64,000 nt of DNA, taken from contig JAHLEZ010000003.1 in NCBI GenBank assembly GCA_020726505.1, positions 496,001 to 560,000 of the forward strand. The letters run 5' to 3'. The translations under genes and the position numbers were made by a program. The notes beneath the pieces are model-generated. The model did no database searches and was not told the DNA's origin. It was given only the letters and a program-made list of their open reading frames with translations. Origin of the DNA: Leptodontidium sp. MPI-SDFR-AT-0119. Taxonomy: Eukaryota; Ascomycota; Leotiomycetes; Helotiales; Leptodontidiaceae. Position 1 is the first letter of the stretch; the number at the start of each line of letters is the position of its first letter. This document shows, one piece after another, positions 20,739 through 33,365 of the stretch.

Positions 20739-23700
20739 GACTGAAGTACTTGGGACTCTTGAGATAACGTGGACTGCGTGTTCTAAGGAAGCATGGCCTC
20801 TGTTTAGCGACAGAACAAACGCAACTCCGGTGTACCTGACAGGAGCTGTTTGGGTGCAATTCTTCGGCCAACTCTGAAATGGAGTCGTCCAGAACAACAG
20901 GAAGCAGGGAGAACAACAAAGAGAGAGGGGAGTGTTTACCTGGCGCTATGCGGCGCTTCGGAGCTGGCTGAATTGATGGCAGACTTGGTGTTTAGCGCCG
21001 CAAGATCCCAATACAACGCGCCTCAAGTATTGAGGGTCAAAAGAGGGTCGGTAGGCTCGTGGATCTGGCCGTTGGAGACAATATTTCGAGTTGTTTGGCG
21101 GTCGAAGGGCAATCACTGCCACGAAGGATGCGTAGAGATGGCAAGAACAACCTAACAATCAACCTAATCCGCTGTCGCAGGGCAGTGGAGGCGAGCGTGT
21201 GCCGCAGTCGTCCACGGGATGCCTGTAATTCCTCTTCGCTGATGGGCTTCGCCTCGCTGAGCCCTCTGGATGTCGCGAATGTCAGCACGCAGGCCGATGA
21301 CAGTTCGGGCGGGGGGGTTGGTGAAGTCGACGATGAGGTTCACGTTTGGAGAAAACAGAACGAAGAGTAGGTAGAATAGAGTCTCGACGGTGTTGGCGAG
21401 TCGATTGCAGGGTGGATTATTGTTGGCTCCAGCTAAAGAGTGTCAGCTCGCCCACAACCAGTCAGAACAAGGCCAGCAGCCAGCCAGACGCACCATCCAA
21501 AAATAGACCAATCCGACCAGTGGTGGGCGCCAACGACGAGCGAATGAGCGCTGCGGGAAGAAGAGGCCTTGCAAAAGCGAGGCCCAGAACGGGGAAATAG
21601 AAGAGAGAGCAAATCACACTCGGCGTCGGGAATTCAAGCACAAAGCCTCCCGCTGCAACAAAGCCGATGCGATATTATGCTGTGTGTGGTTGTTGGGGTT
21701 GGGGTAGTTAAAGAAGAGAATGGCCCGACGGGACTCTGCGCGTATTCCACCAGGGATAGAAGAGTATATAGAAGGGAAAATACGACGCTGGAAAGTGTCG
21801 GCGACTTTAGAGATGGAAATTATCGATTATATAAAGCTGCGAAATGGTGGTTTGGCGGGCGGGTGAGTGGTGTCTGGATGCGTTTCTGACCCTTCCTAGT
21901 CCTTCAAGGTCTCGATGTTTGTATGGGCCGCCTCCTTCTCTTCTCGAATTGGAGCAATGAAAATAGACACAGCCGTGTTCGAGCTCTGCAAAGGTCTATC
22001 GCCCAATTCGCCTACTGCTTCGGCAGATCTCGTTGTCAATTGCAGTCGTCTAGAGGATCTCGACAAAGGAGCAGCAGGCGGGAAAAGATGATGTTTTGCG
22101 ACCGACAATCGAGACGGATTGATGCGATTTGAAGAGAGTTGATTAGGTACAGTAGTACTGGAGACAGGTTGGAGATATTTTTGAAGGTGCCTTGAGGCAG
22201 GAGATCAGTGTCAGAGAACCATCACCGGCCAAAGGCAAGACGTTCTGTTAAGAGGAGAGGGGAGAGGAGGAGAGGATAGGATGAGATACTGAAGAGAAAA
22301 GAATGCTGTGTTGTTTGAAGGAAGGGATTTGTTGTGAATCCACCTCTGCTGGGCTGCCCTGGGCTGGTCAGGTCGGGGCATGGAGCTGTCCGGGTCTGGT
22401 TTGGTTGCTTTGGAGAACAATTTCTGGCCTCAGGATTTAAACTGTTGACGCCAGGCCACAGCACCAGAGGGCTATTTTCGACTTAGCTTCAATTCCAGAG
22501 AGAGATGAAACACGCTAAATTCGACTGGGCTCGGAAACGGAAATTTGATGGAGAATGGAGCCCCCCTTTTGATTTGGCTGTGGTCACGTGTCCTGAGTAA
22601 AAACCCGTTTACCTCCGTAAACCGAAGACTCTCCAGAGAGCGAGGTTTCGAAGGCTGGAAATAGAAAGGCGAATATACGGGCAAATTACATAGGTAGAGA
22701 AGACCGATCATGGACATGACTCCTTCGTCAACTTACTGCGGCTGGTTCGTCGCATGTTGTCATGGATCGCAAGACTGACTGACTGACGCTTTGGCCAGAA
22801 GAGAGTCGGTGAAAGCCATGAGCCAGTCAGCCAGCCATGAGCTATGAGATGAGGCTGAGGAGGAGGGGGAGGAGAGGAGTCCTATCCTGTCTTGTGCGTG
22901 TGGGACCCTCAGAATGGCATAAGGTTCACTGTAATGCCCTGAACCTGGAGAAAATGATGAATGATGCCCATCACACGTGGCCACTTGCTGGGAAGTGTGA
23001 GTGCGAGGGTGGGAATACGTCGGGTCTGGCGCTGTTCGACATTTATGTATTGTGAGGCTGAATGAATCATGAACAATTCTAATTATGAGGCTGAATTATG
23101 AACAGCCAGATCTTCATAATAGGACGACGGTGACAGGGAGTTCCTTGAGAGTTGAGAGTCATATGAGAAATAAATAATATGTGATACTTTGGCGTCGAGC
23201 ATCCCGTCGTCTCTTTGACTCTTGTCTTGCCCTTTCCCTGATCTTGCGTCTCTCTTCATTTGCGAGAATTCCGGGGAAACCCTTCATTCATACTCTACCA
23301 AGCATCGGCCGGTGAGCTTTTGAATGCATGTCTTACCCACAACCTATTTTGGGGGCATTTAGACGAAAGGGGAGGGGTTGTGCTGTGCTCTCCAGCCCCC
23401 TCGCCTGTCTGATCTCTATTTACATTGGAACCTCATCTCGGAGAATATTCGAGGCGAGTACGGGAGTAGCTCGGTCGGTTCTCAGGTCTCTCGGATGAAG
23501 ATTCAAAAAGAAATGTGATCAGTAATTTTTTAACTTTTGTTTTCCTGTTCCTCCGCCTGAAGGTTCAGTGAGAGACATGAGATGTGTCTGCTTCATGTTT
23601 CTGCAGCATTTCTCAACGGTGGTCTCTGAAACCTCACCAGATATGCATGGCGTCTGAAGAACTCGGAAGCCAGAGGATCTTGCCTGCAATCGTCCGAGCC

Positions 23701-25276
23701 AAGAACATGTTCGCCATCTCGAGGGAACGCGTTCTGCGTATCAGCATTCAAGGGCAATTGGCCAATTCAAAGTTCGTCACCCAGCCTCTCTTGAGGCTCC
23801 AAGCCAAAAGTCGCTATCGTATACCGCTCTTAAGATGAGGAACATGAAGGCGGCGGTCTCAAGTGGCGGGGAAGAGATCTTGCCCTCCAATTGTTTTGTC
23901 TGCGGTTGTCGTCTCCAAAGATTCTTTTCCCCTCCCCCTCTCACTAAACTCTCCTGTGGCAGAGAAGTGGCGAAGTTGGATGGATGAGCAGAGAGACAGT
24001 ATGCACGTATGAAACCCCACTTCCCTGCTACCAGCCTGCAGATATGCAGATGCAGAGGCAGATGCAGTCTTCTAAACTCTCCAACCACATGTTCCCGGAA
24101 AAATGCAAGACAAGCGCAACGACTGCTGTCTTTTTGTCTCTGACTCCTGCAGGCCGGGGTATCTCATCACGACTTTTCATGTATCGCTTGCAGCGTCAGC
24201 AACGACGTGCAGTGCAGCAAGTGCAGCACATCTTACCTAGGTACTTGTATAAGATCCCGTGTTATCATTCGCCGTGTTAGATCGTCCCGAGACGGAAGTG
24301 AAGTGAAGTCCACCGCTTGTTTACGGAGGCTCGGAAACTCACTGTCCAGAGTCGAGCCAGCCATGCAGAACAGAGCAGAGGTACGCCATATGTTAACTGC
24401 AGCTGCTGCTACTGCTGATGGTGCTGTAGACCAACCTGTTGGCTTCTGCCCCGTCCCTCCTTGGAGTCCCCTTAGAGCCAGTCCCCTTAATCGTCGGTTG
24501 GAGAAGCCATCTAATGCAAGGTCCGAATGAGATGTCGTTATTCGTTCCTGCTTACCCCTGAGAGAAAGTTGTAAGCCACACACACAAAGCAATCACAAGA
24601 AATTGCTGCAACCGCAGCAGAGTGTTCGGCTGTTTGTTTTGCAGGATGCGTACCCATGGCTGCTGGCATGGCATATCAAACGGTGGGGGAAAGTGAAGTG
24701 AGGAGGTTGGTCGGACTCGGACGCCTCTGGCATTTAACGTCGTAGAGAAGAAACGGAATGGCACGAGGTCCGCCAGAACCAGTTACTGTCACTTCACAAG
24801 TTGGTGATTTGTGGTGATAATTTAGCAGTTAGTAGTTAGTGAGCTGCTTTACCCTTGGGCCAGCAGCAACAAGCCATCCTCGAGCCATCCCAAACCATCT
24901 CATCCCAAACCATCTCATCCCATCCCATCCCATCCCATCCTCGTCCCCGCAGCCCGGGAAGAAGTTACTTCGTTAGTTGAGCGCAAGTGAAAGCGCTACG
25001 AAACCCTTTAGCAGCAAAAAGTAAGACCTCGAAGGCTCTCAACTACTGCACTTCAAATGGGTCTGCCCTGCCAGCAGATGCAATAGGATCGAAGCCTCAC
25101 TCACATCCTGCCACGATCTTCGACTTTATGCCAACGTACAGTACAGTAACCTTGCCGTAACTTACATTACCTCACCTTCACCTCCCTTCCCTGACCTTAC
25201 CACCTATCTTCGGGCTTGCATGGGAGGGACAGCGCTTTGATGATCCAGAAGCAACCACGCAACGGGTGACGGGACT
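20739..25276. other. 4.5-kb non-coding interval between divergent genes
   Basis: The longest gene-free stretch in the window, between the phosphatase (minus) and the 957-residue protein (plus). Every frame here is short and lacks conserved motifs or in-phase splice partners. Low-complexity pieces include GAGAGG-rich sequence near 22,250-22,290 and a CATCC pentamer run near 24,900-24,940. CACGTG sites occur near 22,573 and 22,975. It probably holds two long leaders and promoters, and could hold a non-coding RNA that I cannot identify. Confidence 0.5.
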
Positions 25277-28200
25277 ATGGCTGGCAATAATACGGCGGGG
25301 AACGCCCATCACCACAAGAGATTCTCGTCCTCTCTTTCTGAGTCTCGTCGCAGAGGCATCTCCAGTATGGACATCCCCATCGACGCTCTTCGAGACTTCA
25401 CAGCGTCAAGGTTGCCGACTTACAGGAAGACTGACATTATTCTCTCATCAGCATCGCCAGCAGCATCAGCAGTGCACGGGTCGCCCCAAACTCTATTCTT
25501 CGACACTAAAGTCAGCAGCAGCATCAGCAGCAGCGATGATGAGAGGCTGTCGCCCATTGCAATATCTCCACCAGAGCACGGCCATGGCCAACATAATCGA
25601 AACAAATCCGCAGGCGCACTGTTGACGACAACGGCTCCTGCTCAAGCTCAAGCTCATGAAGACCACAATTATGCCCCTCGAATGATCCGGCAGTCCACCT
25701 TTCCCTTGACGCAGACACAGGTGTTGCCCTCCCCACCAGCAGCGGGAAACGACTCGAACTCGAACTCCAACTCCAACTCCAACTCCAACTCCAGCGCGAC
25801 CCCGAAGCAGGCCAATCCTCGTCCGAACAGAGCAGGCAAGAATAATGCATATCCACCGCTGTCCATGATCACGCAAAATAGGAGACATTTCTTCGAGCCG
25901 GTGGAAGTTGACTTGGCTGGTTCAACAACAAGTTGGGTGACGCAGCAGCAAAAGCAGATGACGGCGCTTCAGGTCGAGGGCAACTCGGCTGAACAGGTTC
26001 TCGCTGGCAGCGGCCACGAGCAAGTCCAGCCCGGGCAGCAGCCTCGCGAATCACAACCACAAGAACATCGACTCTCCCTCTCGCGCTCTCAAACAGAACC
26101 TGCGTCAGGACGCCCATTAATTAAACCCATCCGGGGCTTCAAGCTTTCCTCCCAAAGAAAGAGCACCGAGATGGCATCACGCCGTACATCGTACAACGAC
26201 CATGACAATACCCTGCGGGCACTGGAAGGGCACGACAGCACATACCACGCGCCGGCGCAACCAGAGCAGCAGGACGAACACAACAGCGATGAGAGCGATC
26301 TATTTCTACGAGCGGCGCGCGAGGAGGAATTGCAGGCCAAGAGCATCATGAATAATAATAGCGATGGGCCTACGAGGTCGAATAGCGTCAGGACAAGAGC
26401 CCCCTCCACCTCCGGATCGACCTTCCAACAATACCCCGAGGTTCGTAATCTCCCGTCCTACGTTCTACACTCCCATCCTATTACTTCCTTTTTGTCGATT
26501 GCGGTTCTCAGCCTGGCGCCGTTAAGCTCAGAAGCCATGTGCGGCTTGTGGCTGATCTCATTTACTGACCATCCCTAGTCTCGATTTGGGCAACGCGCAT
26601 CACTCCCTCCCTCCAGTTCCTCATCCTCATATCACCCCTCACTATCTCGCCGTCGCGGCTCCGACCATGACAGTTCTGTGAATGGCACGCGCCTCATGGA
26701 TGAACAAGAGGGCATCGCACAGGCACTGACCTACCGGCCGGGGGGCAGGGATCGCCCTGCGGCCTTGGAGGATTTGAATAGGAGCAGATATAACGTGGTC
26801 AACTCTCGCTCCAATCCTACAACACCAAGGGGTTCAGGAGGCAGAGAGATCTCTCCCGAACAACCATCCTACAACAACGGTCGTCGTCCATCGATACCAG
26901 AAGCCAACCTGCCCCAGCGGTCGTCTTATCGCCAATCGAATCTATCATATACGACACCTCGTACGTACAACTCATCTCCGCTGGTCTCCCGCACAACGGA
27001 CATGCATGAGGTGCCTGAGACACCTCGTGCAGCGGAAGGTACGGAATCAACGGTCTCTACAACGGCACCATCAACGGTGTGGGACGAATTGGAAGATTTG
27101 AAGTCACGCATCCACAGATTGGAACTGACTGGGAAATTGCCCCCTACATCTGGTGCAGCTATGTCGAGAGCTTCTCACGATCGACCACCGACGGCTACAA
27201 CGACTGTCACAACAATGTCGTCTTCTCCGAAGCAGCGTGGCCGCGGAAACAGCATCTCCCCAGTCGAGCCTACCACCGAGCCCACCCCTCCCGAAACACA
27301 TCCTCTTCTACATTCTGCTTTGGCAAAGTCCAAGTCGCTCCTCAGCCCGGAGATATATCGAGCTTTAGAGGCTACGACAGCTGATGCCCTTGCCATTTCT
27401 TCAATGATGGGAACTTCTGGACAACCCGGCCCAATTTCAAGCTCTCAATCAACAATTGGCGGAGCCCCGTCTGTTTCTGATCGACAGGTCCGACGAAAGG
27501 CTGACAGCATGTGTCGAAGCCTGACTGAACTATGTCTGGCACTATCGGAAGGGAAGAATGAGGTTGCACCGCCTGCAATTACTCAAACGGCCCCACGACC
27601 TGGCAGTCGTGATACCGAACTACATCCCAGCATTGAAACGAACAACACACAGCGTCAGCTTGTTACAACGGATCTTGCACGGGTTAAATCCAGCCCAAGG
27701 GCATTGAGTCGACTGGAGGCTCGTCGAAGCAGTCTCTTAGCCACGAGTGCATTACCAAGTCCTCGATACACTCCATCGGAAGTTGGGACCCCTACACAAT
27801 CTACAATGGCTGGGCGCCGCACTTCATTATTGCTCAGGAGCCGGCGTGGTGCGACTGAGGAACCCGAAGAGGATGATGACACCAGATTCCGTGCTCCATC
27901 CAGAGCTACAACTGAAATTGGTCGCCTCAGAAACTCCCCACGAGAATATACATCACAACAGCCACTACCGGAAAGAACCTCGTCAATCCAGACTGTTCAG
28001 TCCTCCCTACCAGTACGAAGACATTACCAGTCCACGAGTTTGACGAATACCGTCCCGGCTCCCACGCCACCAGTGTCCAGCCTTGGAGGCAGGAGATTCT
28101 TAGACCGATCTACCCCTGAGCGGGATACAAACAGCCTGGTAGGACGACTAGCCGAGGATCGAGGGCAGAGAAAATCATCGATAGGCCTAGGCAGTCTCCA

Positions 28201-28288
28201 AATCGGACGAACCGGCAGTCTAAACAGGAGGTCAATGCAGCCCAACGCAAACGATCTCGACGCTGGCCAACAGAGACACTACCAATGA
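25277..28288 (+). CDS. Large disordered fungal protein with short coiled coil (957 aa, 2 exons)
   Basis: Exons 25277-26440 and 26579-28288, joined in phase 0 across a 138-nt intron (GTTCGT donor, TTTACTGAC branch, CTAG acceptor). The junction reads FQQYPE|SRFGQRA. Nearly all of the protein is Ser/Pro/Thr/Gln-rich and predicted disordered, with an Asn-Ser repeat at about residues 159-172. The conserved-looking core is VWDELEDLKSRIHRLELTGKL, a short coiled coil near 520-540, followed by a helical region (PLLHSALAKSKSLLSPEIYRALEATTADALAI and RKADSMCRSLTELCLALSEG). No enzyme motif is present. I recognise the core as recurring in filamentous-fungal proteins of unknown function, so no role is assigned. 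A scaffold or cell-polarity role would be a guess. Confidence 0.78.
25751..25792 (+). repeat. AACTCC hexanucleotide repeat, in frame
   Basis: Seven AACTCC/AACTCG-type units, the last five exact (25763-25792). They encode alternating Asn-Ser within the disordered N-terminal half of the 957-residue protein. Length changes here would stay in frame. Confidence 0.9.
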
Positions 28289-29017
28289 TCTCACAACGAA
28301 AATGATACCCTTATTGTACCGATATATTTGTATGGAGTTAGGGAAAAGGAATGGGCAATAAGGTGTTTCCAGGATGATGATGCCGTTTGTTATGGTCTCA
28401 TACTTTGCTTTTGCTTGTTTTACACCATACGTCATGTTTTTGCGAGCATTGGAAGGAAAGGGAAGGAATGGAATGGAATAGGGGCATTTTTCGAGATACC
28501 CATACATACACAAGATGGAGTTGAGGGGAGTTGATGGATGGCTCGAGAAAAGCAGGAATGGGAGCAACGGGTGGAGCAGGGGCGATCGGCAAAAGAAGAG
28601 AAGAGAAAGAGAAATACATGCTACCAATGACGGCACGAATGATCGATCGATTCGATATCAAGGGACGGACGGCCTCTTCTTTTTTTTTCACGGATGGCCC
28701 TAGCGGACACAAAACATGGCTATGATGTACATAAAGTCGCCAATGTGTCCTGCTGTATGTACAACCTCACGAATTGGCAACCAGAAAAAAAATGACACGC
28801 AAGATGCATGGGGAAAAGACACAGAATTTGTACAGTATATATAGTGTGGAACGGATTCGTTTGATGACGATTGTGCTTGGGATTGCGTTTGAGATTCAGT
28901 GGGGGATGCGATGGGATGGGATGCGATGCCTCTTTTTCTAGACAGATAGATATATGGGGGTTTGGGTTTGATGTTTTTTGTGCTGGGCGCGATTGAGAGA
29001 TGGGACGAGATGGAGTG

Positions 29018-29037
29018 GGATGGATGGATGGATGGAT
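29018..29037 (+). repeat. (GGAT)5 microsatellite
   Basis: Five perfect GGAT units within a wider GATGG-rich tract, in the convergent non-coding interval. Confidence 0.95.
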
Positions 29038-29176
29038 CCGGGTCGAAGTGGAGTCTGTTGGTGAAGGAAAGATGCTAGTAGCTATGGAGGGAGAGGAGGA
29101 TGGGAAGAACGATTTGATCCGATGCGGATGCGGATGCGATGCGAATGAATGTATATCATCTTTTCTGGTCTAAATC

Positions 29177-29196
29177 GTGTGTGTGTGTGTGTGTGT
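29177..29196 (+). repeat. (GT)10 microsatellite
   Basis: Ten perfect GT units in the convergent non-coding interval; useful as a marker, with no sign of function. Confidence 0.95.
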
Positions 29197-29412
29197 CTTC
29201 GCGGTGGCTGTGAAAGTTTGTGTGATGTAATATGATTTGAAGTTGAGTTTGGTGGATGGGGCAGTCATAAAGCCATATATCCAGCCTCGTTACACTGAGA
29301 TACCGTTTCCAAAGCGAATGCATGGCCAGCTCCCGATTTTGCTATTCAGAGAAGGAGGGACTTCCAAGTCTATATCCAAACCCGAGTCCAAGTTCAAAGC
29401 CGGCTTCGACGC

Positions 29413-30831
29413 TCAAGTGATCAAACTCGAAATATCATCCTCAGCACCCATCGGCCACTCACCCCCATCAACAACAAACCTCTCAATCTCCCTCGTCTTC
29501 TCCGTCGCCTTCCGCCCAGGAATGACCTCCCACTCCTCCTCGGAAGTCCTGTAGATCGGCCACATCATCCAGGTCTGGCCGTTCGGGAGGGGCGATTTGA
29601 TCACGCCTGAGAGTTGGAATTTCTCGAGTCGGCTTTGCTTCTGGTTTTGGTCTTGGTTTTGTTTTGGCTTTTGGGTTAGAGTTAAGGTCTGATTTTGGTC
29701 TGGGGTTTGGCTTCCGTGTCCTATGGTGTCTCGCAGGTCAGAGAGGAAAGAGTGCCAGTCGTAGGTATTGTCGTTTATGAAATGGCTGTTTTGCAGCTCG
29801 GCGGAACCGAGATAGAGACGGCGGAGTACTGGGGCGTGGGAGGTGAGGAAGGTGAGGAAGGAGAGTGGTGAGAGACAGATCCCGACGAGAGAGAGGGTGT
29901 GTAAACTTATTGCTGGGGTGGGAAGAAATTCCAGGCGGAGACGTTCGAGGGACTCGAATTTTATAGAGAGGGATTCTAGCGCGTGGGGTACGGACATCCT
30001 GTTTCTGGGGTACATGTTGAAACTCCATGTCTCCTCGGCATTGGATTCGTTTTCGAATGCGAATTCGAGAGATGTGTGACTGTGGTAGACGTCGTTTATG
30101 CTGAGGTTTAGGGAGCGAAGTGCGTTGACGTGGCTAGGGAAACGCCAGGGGATGGCCGTGCCGAAATCTTCAAAGATGAAGTTGGAGTTGAATTGGTCGT
30201 GTTGGAAGTTGGCGATGGTCAGTCCGGCTTCTTTGGCGGCGAAGAAGATGTTGCGGAGTCGGTTGGGCCCTGCGAAGAGGAACTGCTGGCGGTATGTCTC
30301 GAGGTTGTACTCTTCCCAGACTTTTCGGAGCATGGGATGGGTGAACGGGTTTGGGCAGCTGATATGTAGCGTTTCGAGGCGAGGCACGTGTTTGAGTGCT
30401 TCAGTGAGGAGCTCAGTGCTCTCGCCTTGCATCTTATCAAGATTCCTTTGCTGGATAAGAGCATCTAGCTCCTCGAGTGCTTCTTGCTCGTCACTTGTAG
30501 GCACGAAATCCACAACTTCGTAATTCCTCAGGTGCACATGCCGACAGCAGACTATCGAGCGGAGGTAGACGGCATCCCAATCATTGCTCCAGAAGTTGAT
30601 GGCTCGAACAGTCCTGGCTGCTTGGCGAGCGGCTGCTGGATGGCTGCCAATGCTCATCAAGCGGGAAATGTCGATTGCAGAGGATTTGACGACGAATGTT
30701 GGCAAGAGGAGTAACTCGATTCCCACGGCTGCCCAGTCTTGCGATACTAGACGTAGTGATTTGAGAGTTGGAAGGTCAACATGATCGCAGATCAGTCGTT
30801 TGACCTCAAATGGGAGTTTAATTTCAGCCAT
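29413..30831 (-). CDS. F-box protein (472 aa)
   Basis: Single exon, ATG at 30831. The N-terminal ~45 residues form an F-box: LPFEVKRLICDHVDLPTLKSLRLVSQDWAAVG, with the usual Leu-Pro start and closing Trp. The remainder is a long helical, Leu-rich region with LRR-like pieces (LETLHISCPNPF, LRSLNLSINDV, LHTLSLVGICLSPLSFL), as in many fungal F-box proteins. A low-complexity Gln/Asn/Lys insert (QNQTLTLTQKPKQNQDQNQK) lies near residues 375-400. It is expected to act as a substrate receptor of an SCF ubiquitin ligase through Skp1; the substrate cannot be predicted. These genes are numerous in filamentous fungi, so orthology is not claimed. Confidence 0.82.
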   Translation of the reverse strand: MAEIKLPFEVKRLICDHVDLPTLKSLRLVSQDWAAVGIELLLLPTFVVKSSAIDISRLMSIGSHPAAARQAARTVRAINFWSNDWDAVYLRSIVCCRHVHLRNYEVVDFVPTSDEQEALEELDALIQQRNLDKMQGESTELLTEALKHVPRLETLHISCPNPFTHPMLRKVWEEYNLETYRQQFLFAGPNRLRNIFFAAKEAGLTIANFQHDQFNSNFIFEDFGTAIPWRFPSHVNALRSLNLSINDVYHSHTSLEFAFENESNAEETWSFNMYPRNRMSVPHALESLSIKFESLERLRLEFLPTPAISLHTLSLVGICLSPLSFLTFLTSHAPVLRRLYLGSAELQNSHFINDNTYDWHSFLSDLRDTIGHGSQTPDQNQTLTLTQKPKQNQDQNQKQSRLEKFQLSGVIKSPLPNGQTWMMWPIYRTSEEEWEVIPGRKATEKTREIERFVVDGGEWPMGAEDDISSLIT

Positions 30832-31948
30832 GAGGCTGCGTGCTGCGTGCTTTGTGTGTTGTCTTTCATCTCAGACCTTACTATCAGAATCGAAGGAGGC
30901 TGATTTGAGAGCAGACGAGGTTGCAGATATCCATGATTTTGCGTAAGCAGAGCTGCAGCGCCAAGGCAGAAGCGAACAACCCCTGCAAAAACCATCAACA
31001 TCAACATCTTCTCTCAAGATTCAGATATGGCAATTGATAGCATATCCCCAGATTTAATTGTGTCCCAGTGCTTTGCTGCATTAGCCAGCTTTCGGTTCAA
31101 TTGGTTGTAGTAGCTACTCGATTATGTAGGTGAGACTAGAGGTCAGACTGGTGATGTTCCTGGTTGTTACCATGCATGTCTCTCTTCCATCAGAAGAACA
31201 GACTAATGAAGGGTTCGTTGAAAGCTACTCCGCAATGAGTTGCGGAGGTGATTGAGTTGCGCGGAGGGTGTGAATTGAAAATCAAAGTAAGAAATACCAG
31301 CACTTTATGTTCGCTGAAGTTGGCTCAAAAGCAGAAAGTTGTCCTTTTCAATATCTCTTTGAAGCCCAAGATAATAGTAGTGGGACCACACGTGGAAATT
31401 TCAACATGAGATTACAAAGGACCGAAAAGACTTGAATGAGCTGGAAATTACCAAACCAGCAAGGAAAGTTAGGAGAGAGGTGGCGAAGAAATGAGCAATG
31501 GTAGAGAGCAAAGCGCTTTTGTTAGATTCTTCTTTCAGTATGACCAGTCCAGCTCCGGGTGCCCAGGCGGGCTCATAAAAGATCTCAACTCTGGAAGGGT
31601 TGCTCTTTCCCAAATTGATTCTTTCCATTTCCAAACACAGGAGAGAGGCATGAGGCCGTCCATCTCGCTTACGGACTGGCTGCCTGCGTCTGCGTGTGCC
31701 CATAAATGGCAAGTACATCTTCTTTCTTTTCCATTTCTTCTTCTTTTCTTCTCCTCTCTCCTCAGCCTTCAACCGCTCTCCACCATCTCCCAGCAAAGAC
31801 GGTGCCTCTCTACCACCGCAGTCATTCTACTGCAAGTCCACCCAACTGCTCCTCTCTTTCGCTATGACATCTCCATCTCTGTTTACCGTTAAGACTCAAA
31901 CTCCACATCCAAAACTAACGCTCCTGATCACCAACAGAATCCGTCGGC
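30832..31948. other. Intergenic, no gene seen
   Basis: Divergent interval between the F-box gene and the five-exon orphan. The last ~350 bases are CT-rich, as in a fungal leader. An ATG at 31864 with a possible GTTAAG donor does not splice in phase to the orphan. A CACGTG site lies near 31,389. Confidence 0.45.
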
Positions 31949-32810
31949 ATGTCTAAACCAATGCGCAAATGGGAAGAATTGCGCTGCAGGATGAGAACCG
32001 ACCCAGCAGCCTGGTTCCAAGATACGCCTATTGAGAATCGTGATCTGGATCTCCTCAACGCCTACCCAGTCTCCTTCGTTGACTATTTCAAGGGTTCCTT
32101 CCTACGCAAAGTCGTAAGTTAATCTGGAGCAATATCTGGCTGCCTACGGCTCCTCTGACCTTTCTCATAGTACCACATGAAGGCCGGTGAGGGATTCAAG
32201 CAGACCGATTGGAACGTTGAGGAGGATGTAGAGTCTAAGCAGATGATTGCGTCTGCCGGTGGCAAGCTGATCGGATTTGACTTCCCACCTTCCGAGCCCA
32301 CAGACTGGGCAAGCATGACCGTCAATGTCAATATCCAAGCCCCTCCCGGACAAGGCTTCGAATGGGGATATCTGTCGACCAGTCCTACCAACATCCGCAT
32401 CTTCAAAGTATGCTGCCTGCCCCCATACCTATGTTGCGGCTGCTAACATTCTGACCAAGGGTCCTGCGTTCACTTGCGAGTGAGTTCTTTTTATTTCTTC
32501 CATTACGCAGTTCCTAACAGTGACTTGTAGACTTCATCCTTGGGACGCCATGATCCTGCGAGACTGCACCCCGAACACCAGCAGCATGATTAATGTCATC
32601 AAGATCTCTAGGCGGAAATGGGACATCCTGTTGATGAAGTGTTGTGAGGATTTCGATCGTAAGTAATCCACTAGTATGAGACCAGAATTGAATAACTTTA
32701 TTTTAGATCCCTGGATCGTTGCCACTGTCTTGGATGCCGGAGCTTTCGATCCGTTGGCTTCCCACCGCTTCCTCGAAACGTCTGCGTGTGATTGCACCTT
32801 CAGTCACTGA
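31949..32810 (+). CDS. Orphan protein, 217 aa, five exons
   Basis: Exons 31949-32113, 32171-32407, 32460-32479, 32531-32658 and 32707-32810, totalling 218 codons. All four introns (48-57 nt) have GTAAGT, GTATGC or GTGAGT donors and TAG/AAG acceptors, and the phases close perfectly. That is strong evidence of a real gene even though no family is recognised. Exon 3 is only 20 nt. The product is soluble, has no signal peptide or membrane segment, and is rich in aromatic residues and cysteine (motifs FVDYFKGSFLRK, GFEWGYLSTSP, LHPWDAMILRDC). The last residues, SACDCTFSH, contain a Cys pair. It may be a lineage-specific gene. Confidence 0.72.
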
Positions 32811-33365
32811 CTGTTGAAGATGAGTCAGAAGGGTGACCAGAGAATGGGGGCCTTCGATGATTTGATAAGGAACTTGACAGATATTGCTTCGAAGTGTTTG
32901 CTTTTACAGAAATATGGTAGTGCGGTACCATCGGCGAGTTGAAAGCCAGGGCATTGTACTAGCCATATTTACTACCATGAGAGAGTTTCTTGTAATGAGG
33001 ACGTGGGGGAACAAGACAACTAGTCTTGTGGTTTGCTATGCAGTATACTAAAGCGTTACGAAATACACTAACATGAAAGGGTGCTTTCAGAAGACAACGT
33101 CTAACCACCTTGAATCTCAGCATGCAATGGTATGCAGTATTTCAAAGTACTTGAAACAACAGCAGAATTTAGCATCGTCAATGTCTCTTTCTCGCTGCTG
33201 GTCCTCGTTATGAGTAAGTATACCTGACCCAGGCCATGTTCCATAATCTGATCAACAACTCTACTAGGATTGCCAGTCACTTGAACTCTCTACGGATTTT
33301 GTACATGTTGGATTTAAATTCGTCAGTTCCAGTGCTCTGTTGCCCGCAATATGATCATGCCCACC
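32811..33365. other. Convergent intergenic, no gene seen
   Basis: A 555-bp gap between the stop codons of the orphan gene and of SEA4. It should contain the two 3' untranslated regions; no other element is recognised. Confidence 0.45.

Larger units (their letters stand above)
28289..29412. other. Convergent intergenic interval with microsatellites
   Basis: It separates the 957-residue protein gene from the F-box gene (tail to tail). It is rich in G/A purine runs and GATGG-type repeats and has no credible gene. The two clean microsatellites are listed separately. Confidence 0.5.

Noticed and set aside
20739..20897. N-terminal extension of the phosphatase by 53 codons
   Set aside because: The added residues have no family support, and ATG 20738 gives the usual start. 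Kept only as an alternative.
22211..24764. Scattered 60-120 codon frames on both strands
   Set aside because: None has a domain, splice-consistent extension or coding texture.
25493..25888. Minus-strand frame rich in Val-Gly repeats
   Set aside because: It is the antisense of the Asn-Ser hexamer repeat of the 957-residue protein.
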